In this document: one piece after another, positions 8,117 to 16,117 of the stretch
Numbering within the stretch: position 1 is the first letter of the stretch
How the letters are laid out: each line of letters starts with the position of its first letter
Assembly (NCBI GenBank): GCA_036378995.1
Contig: DASUVJ010000032.1
Coordinates: 1 to 48,321, forward strand
Source of the DNA: DASUVJ01 sp036378995
GTDB lineage: Bacteria > Patescibacteriota > Saccharimonadia > Saccharimonadales > Saccharimonadaceae
Length of the DNA stretch: 48,321 bases
Reading direction: 5' to 3'
Position numbers and translations under genes: made by a program
Notes under the pieces: model-generated
Told to the model about the DNA's origin: nothing
The model's database searches: none
The model's input: only the letters and a program-made list of their open reading frames with translations

Positions 8117-8734
8117 TTAGCGTGAGTAGTACTCAACGATTAGCTGCTCATTGATGTCGGCTTCTGCTTCTTCGCGCTTTGGAAGACCCGTTACTTCGAT
8201 CGTCAGCTTCTTTGCATCGCTTTTCAGCCAGCTAAGAGGACCTTGGATTGAATTTTTAACGACATCGTCAATTTGCGTAAAGTAACCAGATTTAGCGCTT
8301 TTTGGACGTACAGTCAGGACGTCGCCAGCTTTCAGACGGATTGATGGAATGTCAACGCGGCGGCCGTTCAGCATAAAGTGACCGTGACCAACCAGCTGAC
8401 GTGCAGCACGGCGGCTTGTGGCAAAACCAGCGCGGTAAACAGCGTTGTCAAGGCGAAGTTCTAGCAGCTGAAGCAGGTTCTCGCCAGCAAGACCTTGCTT
8501 GCGGGTAGCTTCGTTCATAAGACGTGCGAACTGCTTTTCAAGCAGACCGTACGTGCGGCGAACCTTCTGCTTTTCACGGAGCTGTGTAGAGTAAAGGCTC
8601 GCTTTACCTTGGCGTCCGTGTGCGTGCTGGCCTGGAATACCAGTCTTCTTAGCCATGATTTTGTGTGCTTTAGGGTGAAGCGCGTAACCTTCGCGGCGAC
8701 TCTGCTTCACAATAGGCGAAGTATCTCGTGCCAT
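8117..8734 (-). CDS. rpsD: 30S ribosomal protein uS4
   Basis: Primary 16S rRNA-binding protein, 205 residues, with an S4 domain (LELRLDNAVYRAGFATSRRAARQ, then GHFMLNGRRVDIPS). No N-terminal zinc cysteines, i.e. the C-minus type. Placed between rpsK and rpoA as in most bacteria. Confidence 0.98.
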   Translation of the reverse strand: MARDTSPIVKQSRREGYALHPKAHKIMAKKTGIPGQHAHGRQGKASLYSTQLREKQKVRRTYGLLEKQFARLMNEATRKQGLAGENLLQLLELRLDNAVYRAGFATSRRAARQLVGHGHFMLNGRRVDIPSIRLKAGDVLTVRPKSAKSGYFTQIDDVVKNSIQGPLSWLKSDAKKLTIEVTGLPKREEAEADINEQLIVEYYSR

Positions 8735-8737
8735 GGA

Positions 8738-9130
8738 TTAAGCCCTCCGTGCCTTACGTGGACGAACACCACCATGTGGTACTCCGGTCACGTCTTTAAT
8801 GCTATCAACGGTAATATCAAAATTACCAAGTGCGCGGATAGCTGCGTCACGACCAAGGCCTACACCCTTGACGAAGACGTCAACAGAGGTAAGACCGTGA
8901 AGTGTCTTTGCTGCTTCTGCGGCTTTTTCAGCAGCAACCTGTGCAGCATATGCAGTACCTTTTTTGCTTCCGCGGAAACCGCAGGCGCCGGCGCTACTAG
9001 CTGTCAATTTGTTGCCTTTTTTGTCAGTAAACGTAACAATCGTGTTGTTGAACGTTGCCTGGATGTGCAGCTGACCAGAAGGAACTGATCGGCGCTGCTT
9101 CTTACGAGTAGATGTTTTAGCTTCAGCCAT
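8738..9130 (-). CDS. rpsK: 30S ribosomal protein uS11
   Basis: Platform protein of the small subunit, 130 residues. GQLHIQATFNNTIVTFTD and the C-terminal HGGVRPRKARR tail are diagnostic. AAAGGAA lies upstream of the ATG; three bases separate it from rpsD. Confidence 0.98.
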   Translation of the reverse strand: MAEAKTSTRKKQRRSVPSGQLHIQATFNNTIVTFTDKKGNKLTASSAGACGFRGSKKGTAYAAQVAAEKAAEAAKTLHGLTSVDVFVKGVGLGRDAAIRALGNFDITVDSIKDVTGVPHGGVRPRKARRA

Positions 9131-9145
9131 ATCTCAAATTCCTTT

Positions 9146-9532
9146 CTACGTCTTAGACGCTGCCTTCTTCTGTGTGCCGCCTACTGCGACAGCTTTACCC
9201 TTACGAGTTCGTGCGTTCGTACGAGTACGTTGACCGTTAACTGGAAGTCCTGCCTTGTGGCGAAGTCCGCGGTACGCGTTGACGTCCTTCAAACGCTTAA
9301 TATTATTTGTTACCAAGCGCTGTAGGTCGCCTTCTACGGTATAATCTGCGTCGATTATTTCGCGAAGTCGCTGTTCTTCAGCCTCGGTGAGATCTTTCAC
9401 CCGAGTGGTCGGCTCAATTTTTGCCGCCGCAAGGATGGTCGCTGCAAATTTCGGACCGATGCCGTAAATATACGTCAAAGCGATCTGAACTTGCTTTTCT
9501 GATGGGATAACAACCCCAGCAATTCGAGCCAT
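9146..9532 (-). CDS. rpsM: 30S ribosomal protein uS13
   Basis: Head protein of the small subunit contacting tRNA and uL5. 128 residues; MARIAGVVIPSEKQV and YRGLRHKAGLPVNGQRT are characteristic. Starts 2 bases after the rpmJ stop. Confidence 0.98.
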   Translation of the reverse strand: MARIAGVVIPSEKQVQIALTYIYGIGPKFAATILAAAKIEPTTRVKDLTEAEEQRLREIIDADYTVEGDLQRLVTNNIKRLKDVNAYRGLRHKAGLPVNGQRTRTNARTRKGKAVAVGGTQKKAASKT

Positions 9533-9534
9533 GC

Positions 9535-9651
9535 TTAACCCTGCCTTTGCTTATTCTTAGGTTTTTTCTTGTTGATGACACGAAGGCGCCCTTTACGGCG
9601 CACTAACTGGTCATCTGGACTGATTTTCTTAACACTCGCACGAACTTTCAT
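9535..9651 (-). CDS. rpmJ: 50S ribosomal protein bL36, zinc-less form
   Basis: Smallest ribosomal protein, 38 residues, located between infA and rpsM as usual. It begins MKVRASVKKI and ends KNKQRQG, but the four zinc ligands (Cys/Cys/Cys/His) of the classic form are absent: the first CxxC is replaced by SPDD and the later positions by Asn and Lys. This is a C-minus bL36, which fits the loss of zinc ligands in the beta' subunit of the same organism. Confidence 0.95.
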   Translation of the reverse strand: MKVRASVKKISPDDQLVRRKGRLRVINKKKPKNKQRQG

Positions 9652-9682
9652 GAGTGAAACAAACTCCAGTTTTCCGTTAAAT

Positions 9683-9907
9683 TTAATCTCGCAGGCGGAA
9701 GCTGATTCTGCCCTTCGTAAGATCGTAAGGGGTCAACTCAACTTCAACCTTATCGCCTGGAACAAGACGAATATAATGCTTGCGCATCTTACCCGAAATG
9801 TGGGCGATAATACTATGACCATTCTCAAGTTCGACCCTAAATTGAGTATTAGGCAGTGCTTCCACTACCTTTCCTTGCAATTTAATTACTTCCTTTTGAC
9901 TCGCCAT
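9683..9907 (-). CDS. infA: Translation initiation factor IF-1
   Basis: S1-like OB-fold factor that occupies the ribosomal A site during initiation. 74 residues starting MASQKEVIK; GKMRKHYIRLVPGDKVEVELTPYDL is diagnostic. The frame extends 14 codons upstream, but that stretch holds a TATAAT promoter box, so ATG 9907 is the start. From the proximal promoter the leader would be only about 9 bases with no Shine-Dalgarno sequence. Confidence 0.96.
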   Translation of the reverse strand: MASQKEVIKLQGKVVEALPNTQFRVELENGHSIIAHISGKMRKHYIRLVPGDKVEVELTPYDLTKGRISFRLRD

Positions 9908-9922
9908 AGATAACAGTAGTTG

Positions 9923-9951
9923 ATTATACACGAAACGGCTTGGCGACACAA
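9923..9951 (-). promoter_or_regulatory. Proximal infA promoter
   Basis: TTGTGT-N17-TATAAT on the minus strand; predicted start about 9916, giving a nearly leaderless infA message. Confidence 0.65.
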
Positions 9952-9962
9952 GCGCTTTTTGA

Positions 9963-10006
9963 GAGTATCTTCATGCTGGCATAAGCATGAAGCCGATTTG
10001 ATACTC
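9963..10006 (-). promoter_or_regulatory. Nested hairpin at the start of the infA leader
   Basis: GAGTATC (9963-9969) pairs with GATACTC (10000-10006), enclosing a perfect TTCATGCT/AGCATGAA hairpin (9970-9991) and an 8-base bulge. The upstream promoter TTGACG-N16-TACAAT (10009-10036) would start the RNA at its edge, making it a 5'-end stabilising or regulatory structure. The bulge plus one base (9992-10000) also has a perfect 9-base complement at 10045-10053, so a secY read-through RNA could fold differently. Confidence 0.5.
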
Positions 10007-10008
10007 CC

Positions 10009-10036
10009 ATTGTACCGCATCTAGGCGGTGCGTCAA
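10009..10036 (-). promoter_or_regulatory. Distal infA promoter
   Basis: TTGACG-N16-TACAAT on the minus strand, between secY and infA. Confidence 0.55.
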
Positions 10037-10062
10037 GTGAGCAGCAAATCGGCCAAGGTTTT

Positions 10063-11472
10063 TTACTGGTAATCGTCGTAGGTGACCATAAGGGCACGAG
10101 AGTTGATCTGACGAAGGGTTTCAAGCCCCACCGATACAACAATCAGGAGTCCGGTACCACCAATGGCGAGATTTGCGGCGTTAATACCTAATTGGGCAAA
10201 AATGTATTCTGCACCAAACGGCATGACGGCAATGAGACCAAGCGCAATTGATCCAAACAGGATCAGACGATTAACGGTACGAGAGAGGTATTTCTCAGTC
10301 TGTACGCCGGGGCGAACACCCTCGACAAATCCACCTTGTTTCTGCAGGTTCTCGGCAATTTCGTTGGCATTAAACACGATACCCGTATAGAAGTAAGTAA
10401 ACAGAATCACAAGAACAAAGTAGCTGACCGGGTAAATAAGTGCGGAGAGCGTATCACCCGTAAACGCACCTGGCTGCGGTGCCTGGAACCACGTAATCAG
10501 GTTGTTTGCGAGCTCTAGGTAAGCCGGGTTATTGCTTGCCTTTAAAACCTGCCCGATGAACGCAGGAAGCGACAGGAACGCGACCGCAAAGATTACCGGA
10601 ATCACACCTGCAGCAATCAGTTTGACCGGCAGGATACTCTTTACGCCGCCGTAGCTGCTGTTGCCTTGAACACGCTTTGCGTAATTAATGGTTATGACGC
10701 GTTGAGCCTCATTGATCTTAACGAGCAGATATAGCACTAACAGTGAGACAACGGCAATTGCCAGACACACCCAGAATGCTAATGGGTTAACCGGAACAGT
10801 AAACCATCCGAATACACTTAGTCCGCCGTCTGTAGTGTCCATGAGGGACGTTCCAAGGGTGCTGAGTGTCGATGGCAATTGGCTGATAATACCAGCAAAA
10901 ATCAGAAGGCTAATACCGTTACCGACACCCTGCTCAGTAATAAGCTCACCAAGCCACATAAGCAGGATAGAGCCTGCGGTCATGGCCGTAACGGCAACGA
11001 CCCATTCGATCATTGTCGGGTCGGCAAGCCCTGTTGTATTGCCGGCAAGTACGGTTTGTCGAAGGATGTAAATAAACGCGATCGACTGAATAATCGCCAG
11101 AGGTACACTAAGCATACGTGTCCACTGGTTGATCTTACGACGGCCAGATTCACCGTCCTTATGAAGCTCCTCAAGCCGCGGCACGGCCTTTGTAAGCAGC
11201 TGCGTGATGATCGATGCCGTAATGAACGGGCTTAGTCCTACGAGCACAATCGAGAACTGCGCCAATGCACCACCAGACAGCAGGTTTAAGAACCCACCGA
11301 AATCGGTACCCCCTACGACACTGTTAATCACCTCTTTTAGCTGTGTCGGCTCGGCTAGAGGCACAGGAATATGTGCAAGTAGGCGGTAGGCCACAATAAT
11401 ACCAAGAACAATCAGCAGTCGCTTCTGCATATCCTTGTTTTTGAACGATCGGAAGATAGTTTTCCAGTTCAC
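10063..11472 (-). CDS. secY: Protein translocase subunit SecY
   Basis: Channel subunit of the Sec translocon, an integral membrane protein with about ten transmembrane helices. The open frame starts at 11523, but GTG at 11472 (VNWKTIFRSFKNKDMQKRLL) fits the family start better and follows an AGAGGG site; 469 residues from there. The plug-region NLLSGGALAQFSIVLVGLSPF and the QGVGNGISLLIFAGI segment are typical. adk and map, usually next in this operon, are absent here; infA follows with its own promoters. Confidence 0.95.
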   Translation of the reverse strand: MNWKTIFRSFKNKDMQKRLLIVLGIIVAYRLLAHIPVPLAEPTQLKEVINSVVGGTDFGGFLNLLSGGALAQFSIVLVGLSPFITASIITQLLTKAVPRLEELHKDGESGRRKINQWTRMLSVPLAIIQSIAFIYILRQTVLAGNTTGLADPTMIEWVVAVTAMTAGSILLMWLGELITEQGVGNGISLLIFAGIISQLPSTLSTLGTSLMDTTDGGLSVFGWFTVPVNPLAFWVCLAIAVVSLLVLYLLVKINEAQRVITINYAKRVQGNSSYGGVKSILPVKLIAAGVIPVIFAVAFLSLPAFIGQVLKASNNPAYLELANNLITWFQAPQPGAFTGDTLSALIYPVSYFVLVILFTYFYTGIVFNANEIAENLQKQGGFVEGVRPGVQTEKYLSRTVNRLILFGSIALGLIAVMPFGAEYIFAQLGINAANLAIGGTGLLIVVSVGLETLRQINSRALMVTYDDYQ

Positions 11473-11522
11473 AGTCGTTTTACCCTCTCTATGATCTTCT
11501 TTTATTGCTACTGCCCGTAGCA

Positions 11523-11558
11523 AAATACTATACGTATTATACTACGGAAAATGCAACA
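11523..11558 (-). promoter_or_regulatory. Possible secY promoter with inverted repeat
   Basis: TTGCAT-N18-TATAGT can be placed between rplO and secY on the minus strand, overlapping a TATAAT. The same stretch is an imperfect inverted repeat (CCGTAG ... CTACGG) with an inner AATAC/GTATT stem. Confidence 0.4.
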
Positions 11559-11563
11559 AAGGT

Positions 11564-12043
11564 TTATTTGTCGGCTTTTTCTGCTTCTTTGACAGTCTGC
11601 TTCAGCGGAGTAGCAACCTTTTCAAAGGTACCACCAGCTTTTACGACAGCTTCCTGTACGCTCTTTGATGCAGCCTGAACACGCAGCGTTACCTTTTCTG
11701 TCAGTTCACCGCGAGCGATGATTTTAACAGTGTGAAAAGGAGTTGCGATAAGACCAGCTTCAAACAATGATGCGTTGTCGACAGTTTTGCCCTTGAATGC
11801 GTTCAAGTGATCAAGATAGACAACCTGAGCAGGAGTACGAAGGCTCTTAAAACCACGTGCTTTAGGCGTGCGGCGTACGAGTGAGCCTGAACCACCCTGG
11901 AAAGTTGCGTTCAGCTTCTTACCCGTACGTGAACCCTGACCCTTAGTACCACGACCAGCAGTTTTACCCTGGCCACCCGCGATACCGCGTCCAACGCGCT
12001 TCTTGTCTTTGTTAGCGCCAACCTGGAGTTCGTTGTATTTCAT
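11564..12043 (-). CDS. rplO: 50S ribosomal protein uL15
   Basis: Large-subunit assembly protein, 159 residues, with the glycine-rich N-terminal region (RVGRGIAGGQGKTAGRGTKGQ) and the RRTPKARGFKSL motif. It overlaps the rpsE stop by one base. rpmD (uL30), normally between rpsE and rplO, is missing, a known CPR trait. Confidence 0.97.
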   Translation of the reverse strand: MKYNELQVGANKDKKRVGRGIAGGQGKTAGRGTKGQGSRTGKKLNATFQGGSGSLVRRTPKARGFKSLRTPAQVVYLDHLNAFKGKTVDNASLFEAGLIATPFHTVKIIARGELTEKVTLRVQAASKSVQEAVVKAGGTFEKVATPLKQTVKEAEKADK

Positions 12044-12609
12044 TACTTGTCCTCCTTCTTAGCTGCTTTCTTTGCAGGAGCAGCGTTGAGCCACTCTTCC
12101 TTAGGAACGAGGCTGCGAAGTGCTTCGATAGTCGCGTAAGCAATGTTCACCTTGTTTGTAGAACCGAGTGACTTTGAAAGCATGTTTCGAACACCAGTTA
12201 CACCAAGAATCTGACGAACAACACCACCGGCAATAATACCGGTACCAGGAGCGGCAGGTTTGATCAGAACGCGTGCGCCTGAAAGCTTCACTTCTGCGTC
12301 GTGAGGGATTGTATCCTTTACGACAGGGATTGTAATCATGTTCTTCTTAGCAACATCAGTAGCTTTAGCGATTGCAGTCTGAACGTCTGCACCCTTAGAT
12401 ACACCGACGCCAACCTTGTTTTTGCGGTCACCCACAACAACAAGTGCCTTGAATCGGAAGCGACGTCCACCCTTTACCACACGGGCAACACGGTCGATGT
12501 TGATTACCAGCTCTTCGAACTGCTTTGGCTCGGCAGGTGCCTGGTCGCGACGGTTGTCACGGCGAGGAGCACGAGGCGAGCGAGTGTTAGTAGTAGCTTG
12601 TTCAGCCAT
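12043..12609 (-). CDS. rpsE: 30S ribosomal protein uS5
   Basis: Small-subunit decoding fidelity protein. Start set at ATG 12609 (MAEQATTNTRSPRAP), one base after the rplR stop and behind a GGAG site; 188 residues. Double-stranded RNA-binding segment INIDRVARVVKGGRRFRFKA and C-terminal TGVRNMLSKSLGSTN are diagnostic. The N-terminal 30 residues are rich in Arg, Pro and Ala. Confidence 0.97.
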   Translation of the reverse strand: MAEQATTNTRSPRAPRRDNRRDQAPAEPKQFEELVINIDRVARVVKGGRRFRFKALVVVGDRKNKVGVGVSKGADVQTAIAKATDVAKKNMITIPVVKDTIPHDAEVKLSGARVLIKPAAPGTGIIAGGVVRQILGVTGVRNMLSKSLGSTNKVNIAYATIEALRSLVPKEEWLNAAPAKKAAKKEDK

Positions 12610-12610
12610 A

Positions 12611-12964
12611 TTAGAACTCCAAACCTTCCTTGCGTGCAGCATCAGCCAGAGCGCTCAGGCGGCCAGCGTACTGACGGCCGTTGCGGTCAAACACGACTGC
12701 GTTAATCTTAGCTTTTTTAGCCTTCTTAGCGATCTCGGTGCCGATAATAGCAGCCTTCTCACCAAGAGAACCAGTGTGCTTTGCACCGACAGTCGTTGCA
12801 GCAGCGATAGTGTGCTGCTTCACGTCGTCGATGATCTGCGCGCTAATGTGCTTGTTGCTGATCGTAACAGTCAAGCGTGGGCGTTCAGCAGTACCAGATA
12901 CTTTGCTGCGTACGCGGTTTTTGCGCAGTGACTTGTTGAGCAGTTTTTTAGCGAGGTCGTTCAT
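12611..12964 (-). CDS. rplR: 50S ribosomal protein uL18
   Basis: 5S rRNA-binding protein, 117 residues; the RVRSKVSGTAERPRLTV and VVFDRNGRQYAGRLSALADAARKEGLEF blocks are diagnostic. Two bases after rplF. Confidence 0.97.
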   Translation of the reverse strand: MNDLAKKLLNKSLRKNRVRSKVSGTAERPRLTVTISNKHISAQIIDDVKQHTIAAATTVGAKHTGSLGEKAAIIGTEIAKKAKKAKINAVVFDRNGRQYAGRLSALADAARKEGLEF

Positions 12965-12966
12965 GA

Positions 12967-13500
12967 CTACTTACCAGCCTTTCCTGCCTTGCGAAGGATT
13001 ACTTCATCGGCATACTTAATACCTTTACCCTTGTAAGGTTCAGGTTTCTTCAGGGCGCGGATTTCAGCTGCGACCTGACCAACTTGCTGCTTGTCGATAC
13101 CTGAAACGGTGATTTCCATCTTGTTGGTCGTAATAGTAACACCTGCTGGCGCTTCGTATTTGACCGGGTGGCTAAAGCCAAGGCTCATTTCAAGTACTGA
13201 ACCGCTCATGCCAACACGGAAACCAACTCCGTTGACTTCAAGTTTCTTTTCAAAGCCCTTTGTTACACCGTCAACAGCATTGTTGAGGAGGGCGCGCTGC
13301 AAACCATGCTGCGCTTTAGCGATGCGCTCGTCATCCTTACGGGTAACGATCGCTTCTGTACCTTCGATAGCGACAGTAACGTCACTCAAGTGAGGTACAG
13401 TCAGTTCGCCCTTAGGGCCTTTGACTGAAATATCACTTGAGCCGACCGTGATTGTCACACCGGCGGGTACCTGGATTGGTAGTTTTCCGATTCGACTCAT
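12967..13500 (-). CDS. rplF: 50S ribosomal protein uL6
   Basis: Large-subunit protein near the factor-binding site, 177 residues. MSRIGKLPIQVPAGV start, GPKGEL motif and the C-terminal KKPEPYKGKGIKYADEVI are diagnostic. Confidence 0.98.
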   Translation of the reverse strand: MSRIGKLPIQVPAGVTITVGSSDISVKGPKGELTVPHLSDVTVAIEGTEAIVTRKDDERIAKAQHGLQRALLNNAVDGVTKGFEKKLEVNGVGFRVGMSGSVLEMSLGFSHPVKYEAPAGVTITTNKMEITVSGIDKQQVGQVAAEIRALKKPEPYKGKGIKYADEVILRKAGKAGK

Positions 13501-13502
13501 AT

Positions 13503-13643
13503 CTACTCCTTAGTCCTTTTCTCTTTCTTATTCTTTACGATGATTCCGATAGCGACGATCGCCGTTACCAGAACAACGACACCGATGGCGATTGTTAAGG
13601 TAATAACGCCGTTGCCTGTGCTAAGTACTGGGGTACTCTGCAT
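13503..13643 (-). CDS. 46-residue single-span membrane protein inside the spc operon
   Basis: A short frame in the gap between rpsH and rplF encodes about 12 polar residues, one strongly hydrophobic stretch (about residues 13-36) and a lysine-rich tail (KNKKEKRTKE). Not recognised. A TATACT -10 at 13651-13656 lies 7 bases before its ATG, overlapping the end of rpsH, with TTGGTG 18 bases upstream; this matches the leaderless promoter pattern seen elsewhere in the window. It may therefore be expressed independently of the r-protein operon. It is a real candidate because ribosomal genes here are otherwise separated by only a few bases. Confidence 0.65.
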   Translation of the reverse strand: MQSTPVLSTGNGVITLTIAIGVVVLVTAIVAIGIIVKNKKEKRTKE

Positions 13644-13648
13644 TGGAA

Positions 13649-14050
13649 CTAGTATACCTTAAGCAATAATTCGCCACCAAGACGCTGCTTAACAGCTTCC
13701 TGGCCGGTGATCACACCCTTGCTGGTGCTTACCAGAACCATACCACGGCCGCTTTTAACGCGTGGGATGTCTGCTGCTGCCACGTAAATGCGGCGGCCTG
13801 GCTTGCTCATTCGGGTGATCTCGTTGATAACGCTGTTTTCGCCTGGCTTGTTGATAGTGATTACCAACGTGTCGCGAGGCTTGCCAGCTTCTACCTTAAC
13901 ATCTGCAAGGTAGTTGTTCTTCTTAAGCTGCTGGGCGATAACGACCTTCAGCTTGCTTGAAGGAACACGTACTTCGGTCTTACCAACCATGACAGCATTA
14001 CGAATGCGGGTCAGAAGGTCGGCGATTGGGTCAGTTGATTGTAGTGACAT
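13649..14050 (-). CDS. rpsH: 30S ribosomal protein uS8
   Basis: Primary 16S rRNA binder, 133 residues; TDPIADLLTRIRNAVMVGK at the start and the C-terminal GRGMVLVSTSKGVITGQEA are diagnostic. In other bacteria uS8 represses the spc operon. Confidence 0.98.
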   Translation of the reverse strand: MSLQSTDPIADLLTRIRNAVMVGKTEVRVPSSKLKVVIAQQLKKNNYLADVKVEAGKPRDTLVITINKPGENSVINEITRMSKPGRRIYVAAADIPRVKSGRGMVLVSTSKGVITGQEAVKQRLGGELLLKVY

Positions 14051-14068
14051 ATCTTATTCCTTTCCTTC

Positions 14069-14338
14069 TTACCAACTACTCTTCGTTACACCAGGGATTT
14101 CACCCTTTGATGCTTTTTCACGGAAGTTAATACGGTTCAAGCCGAACTTACGCATGTAAGCGCGAGGACGACCAGAGAGAACGTCACGGTTCTTCCAGCG
14201 GACAGGGCTGCTGTTGTTAGGAAGCTTCTGGAGGCCTTCGAGGTCGCCGAGTTCTTTCAGTTCAGCACGCTTAGCCGCGTATTTTACGATCAGCTTTTTA
14301 CGCTTTTCGTCACGAGCGATCATAGATTTCTTAGCCAT
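14069..14338 (-). CDS. rpsN: 30S ribosomal protein uS14, long zinc-less form
   Basis: Small-subunit head protein, 89 residues; MAKKSMIARDEKR and GRPRAYMRKFGLNRINFRE are diagnostic. It is the longer C-minus type without the CxxC zinc pairs. Overlaps the rplE stop by one base. Confidence 0.97.
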   Translation of the reverse strand: MAKKSMIARDEKRKKLIVKYAAKRAELKELGDLEGLQKLPNNSSPVRWKNRDVLSGRPRAYMRKFGLNRINFREKASKGEIPGVTKSSW

Positions 14339-14916
14339 TAGCGATTGCCTCCTTCTTTTTCAAACGGCATACCGAACTTCTCAAGCAGTACGCGTGAGTG
14401 AGCAGCGTCTTCGTTCTTGATAGTGAACGTGATCTGCAAACCGTGGAGCAGCTGAGTTTCTTCGAATGTCAGTTCTGGGAAGATTGATTGTTCGACGACA
14501 CCGAGGTTGTAGTTACCACCCTTGTCAAACTTGGTCTTTACGCCGTGGAAGTCACGTACGCGAGGAAGGCTAACGTTAGCAAGACGGTCGAGGAACTCGT
14601 ACATACGAGCACCGCGAAGCGTTACGCTGATACCAACACGGTTCATGCCTGCGCGAATCTTGAATCCAGCGATAGACTTTTTAGCCATGCGGTCAACTGG
14701 CTGTTGGCCAGTGATCTTTGTCAGCGTGTTACGTACGACTTCGTAATAACGTTTGTCGTCTTTATTTTTGCCGATTCCTACGCTTACCGTGATTTTCTCG
14801 AGTTTTGGTACTTGGTGTACGTTACCGAGGTTTAATTCGGCTTGTAGTTCTTTGACAAACTTCTCTTTGTACAAAGCTTTCAAGCGAGGAGTCGTTGGTG
14901 TAGTAGCTTTAGCCAT
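14338..14916 (-). CDS. rplE: 50S ribosomal protein uL5
   Basis: 5S rRNA-binding central protuberance protein, 192 residues; ITVSVGIGKNKDDKRYYE, AGFKIRAGMNRVGISVTLRG and LTFEETQLLHGLQITFTIK are diagnostic. Shares one base with rplX. Confidence 0.98.
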   Translation of the reverse strand: MAKATTPTTPRLKALYKEKFVKELQAELNLGNVHQVPKLEKITVSVGIGKNKDDKRYYEVVRNTLTKITGQQPVDRMAKKSIAGFKIRAGMNRVGISVTLRGARMYEFLDRLANVSLPRVRDFHGVKTKFDKGGNYNLGVVEQSIFPELTFEETQLLHGLQITFTIKNEDAAHSRVLLEKFGMPFEKEGGNR

Positions 14917-15239
14917 TACTTGATCTCCTTATTCTTTAGCTGACGTGCAACACGAGCCTTAGCGCCATCTGCAGACTTGGTGTAGCCGACGCGGCTGGTC
15001 TTGCCAGCTTTTTCGTCAACAACAAGCGCAAGCTTGTGCAGAGGAGTTGGGACGTGGATGTCTTTTGAGCCGCCGCGTGGGTTAAGCTGTGACGGCTTAA
15101 CGTGACGATGCTTGGTGCCGACACCTTCGACGAGGGCTGCGTTCTTCTTTGAAAGAACAGCAACAACCTTACCGGTGGTACCTTTTTTAGCACCAGAGAT
15201 GATCTTTACAAGATCGTCTTTTTGAATACGCTGTGCCAT
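14916..15239 (-). CDS. rplX: 50S ribosomal protein uL24
   Basis: Assembly initiator protein near the tunnel exit. Start at ATG 15239 (MAQRIQKDDLVKIISGAKKG, KOW motif), one base after the rplN stop; 107 residues. PSQLNPRGGSKDIHVPTPLH is typical. Confidence 0.96.
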   Translation of the reverse strand: MAQRIQKDDLVKIISGAKKGTTGKVVAVLSKKNAALVEGVGTKHRHVKPSQLNPRGGSKDIHVPTPLHKLALVVDEKAGKTSRVGYTKSADGAKARVARQLKNKEIK

Positions 15240-15240
15240 A

Positions 15241-15609
15241 TTAGAGTACCTCCGGAGCAAGGCTAATGATCTTTGAGTATCCTAGGTCACGAAGTTCGCG
15301 AGGAACTGGGCCGAATACACGAGTCGCCTTAGGGTTTTTGTCGTCGTTAATAATAACAGCGGCATTGTCGTCAAAAGCGATAGTGCTGCCGTCTTTACGC
15401 TGAATTTGGTCGCGGGTACGAACAACAACAGCCTTAACAACAGACTTCTTTTTAACGTTACCGGTTGGGTTTGCCTGCTTTACGGTAGCGACAATGATGT
15501 CGCCAACGCGAGCGTAGCGGCGCTTTGTACCACCGAGAACACGGATACAAAGGATTTCCTTCGCACCACTGTTGTCGGTTACTTTAAGACGGGTTTCCTG
15601 CTGAATCAT
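15241..15609 (-). CDS. rplN: 50S ribosomal protein uL14
   Basis: Large-subunit interface protein, 122 residues; MIQQETRLKVTDNSGAKE and RVFGPVPRELRDLGYSKIISLAPEVL are diagnostic. Confidence 0.98.
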   Translation of the reverse strand: MIQQETRLKVTDNSGAKEILCIRVLGGTKRRYARVGDIIVATVKQANPTGNVKKKSVVKAVVVRTRDQIQRKDGSTIAFDDNAAVIINDDKNPKATRVFGPVPRELRDLGYSKIISLAPEVL

Positions 15610-15610
15610 G

Positions 15611-15892
15611 TTACTTTACCTCAGCTCCGTCTTCTTTTAGTTCAATAGAGCCACGTGACTTTTCGTCGATGTGGTCAAGCACGAATGCTTTGCTCTTTGA
15701 AACTGGGCGAGATTCACGGATAGTGACTTTGTCACCCTTTTTCGCCTCGTTGTTTTCGTCGTGGGCTGCGTATTTGCGGTTTACAGTGTACTGCTTGCCA
15801 TAAATAGGATGCGTTTCACGACTAGTAACAGTGACGGTGATAGTTTTATCGTTGACGTCCGAAGTCACGATACCGGTCAGTGTCTTGGCCAT
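15611..15892 (-). CDS. rpsQ: 30S ribosomal protein uS17
   Basis: OB-fold 16S rRNA binder, 93 residues; LTGIVTSDVNDKTITVTV and HDENNEAKKGDKVTIRESRPVSK match uS17. Confidence 0.97.
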   Translation of the reverse strand: MAKTLTGIVTSDVNDKTITVTVTSRETHPIYGKQYTVNRKYAAHDENNEAKKGDKVTIRESRPVSKSKAFVLDHIDEKSRGSIELKEDGAEVK

Positions 15893-15893
15893 A

Positions 15894-16115
15894 TTAGTTA
15901 CTTCCTTTCTCGCTCAACTCAGCTGCTCGGATAGCAGTGTGAAGACGCGCGATTTCTTTCTTGGTTGCAGTAAGAACGCGTGGGTTCGCGAGCTCACCGG
16001 CGGCGTGGCCGCGTTTTGCTTCCAAGAGGTCAGCCTGCTTGGTAGCAAGATCAGTACGAAGCTGTTCGATAGTTTTCACTTCTTCAGCCTTCTTCGTGGT
16101 TTTCTTGTCTGCCAT
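15894..16115 (-). CDS. rpmC: 50S ribosomal protein uL29
   Basis: Tunnel-exit protein that forms part of the SRP docking site. 73 residues with the helical ELRTDLATKQADLLEAKRGHAAGEL and the following VLTATKKEIARLHTAI. Located between rplP and rpsQ as expected. Confidence 0.95.
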   Translation of the reverse strand: MADKKTTKKAEEVKTIEQLRTDLATKQADLLEAKRGHAAGELANPRVLTATKKEIARLHTAIRAAELSEKGSN

Positions 16116-16117
16116 AA

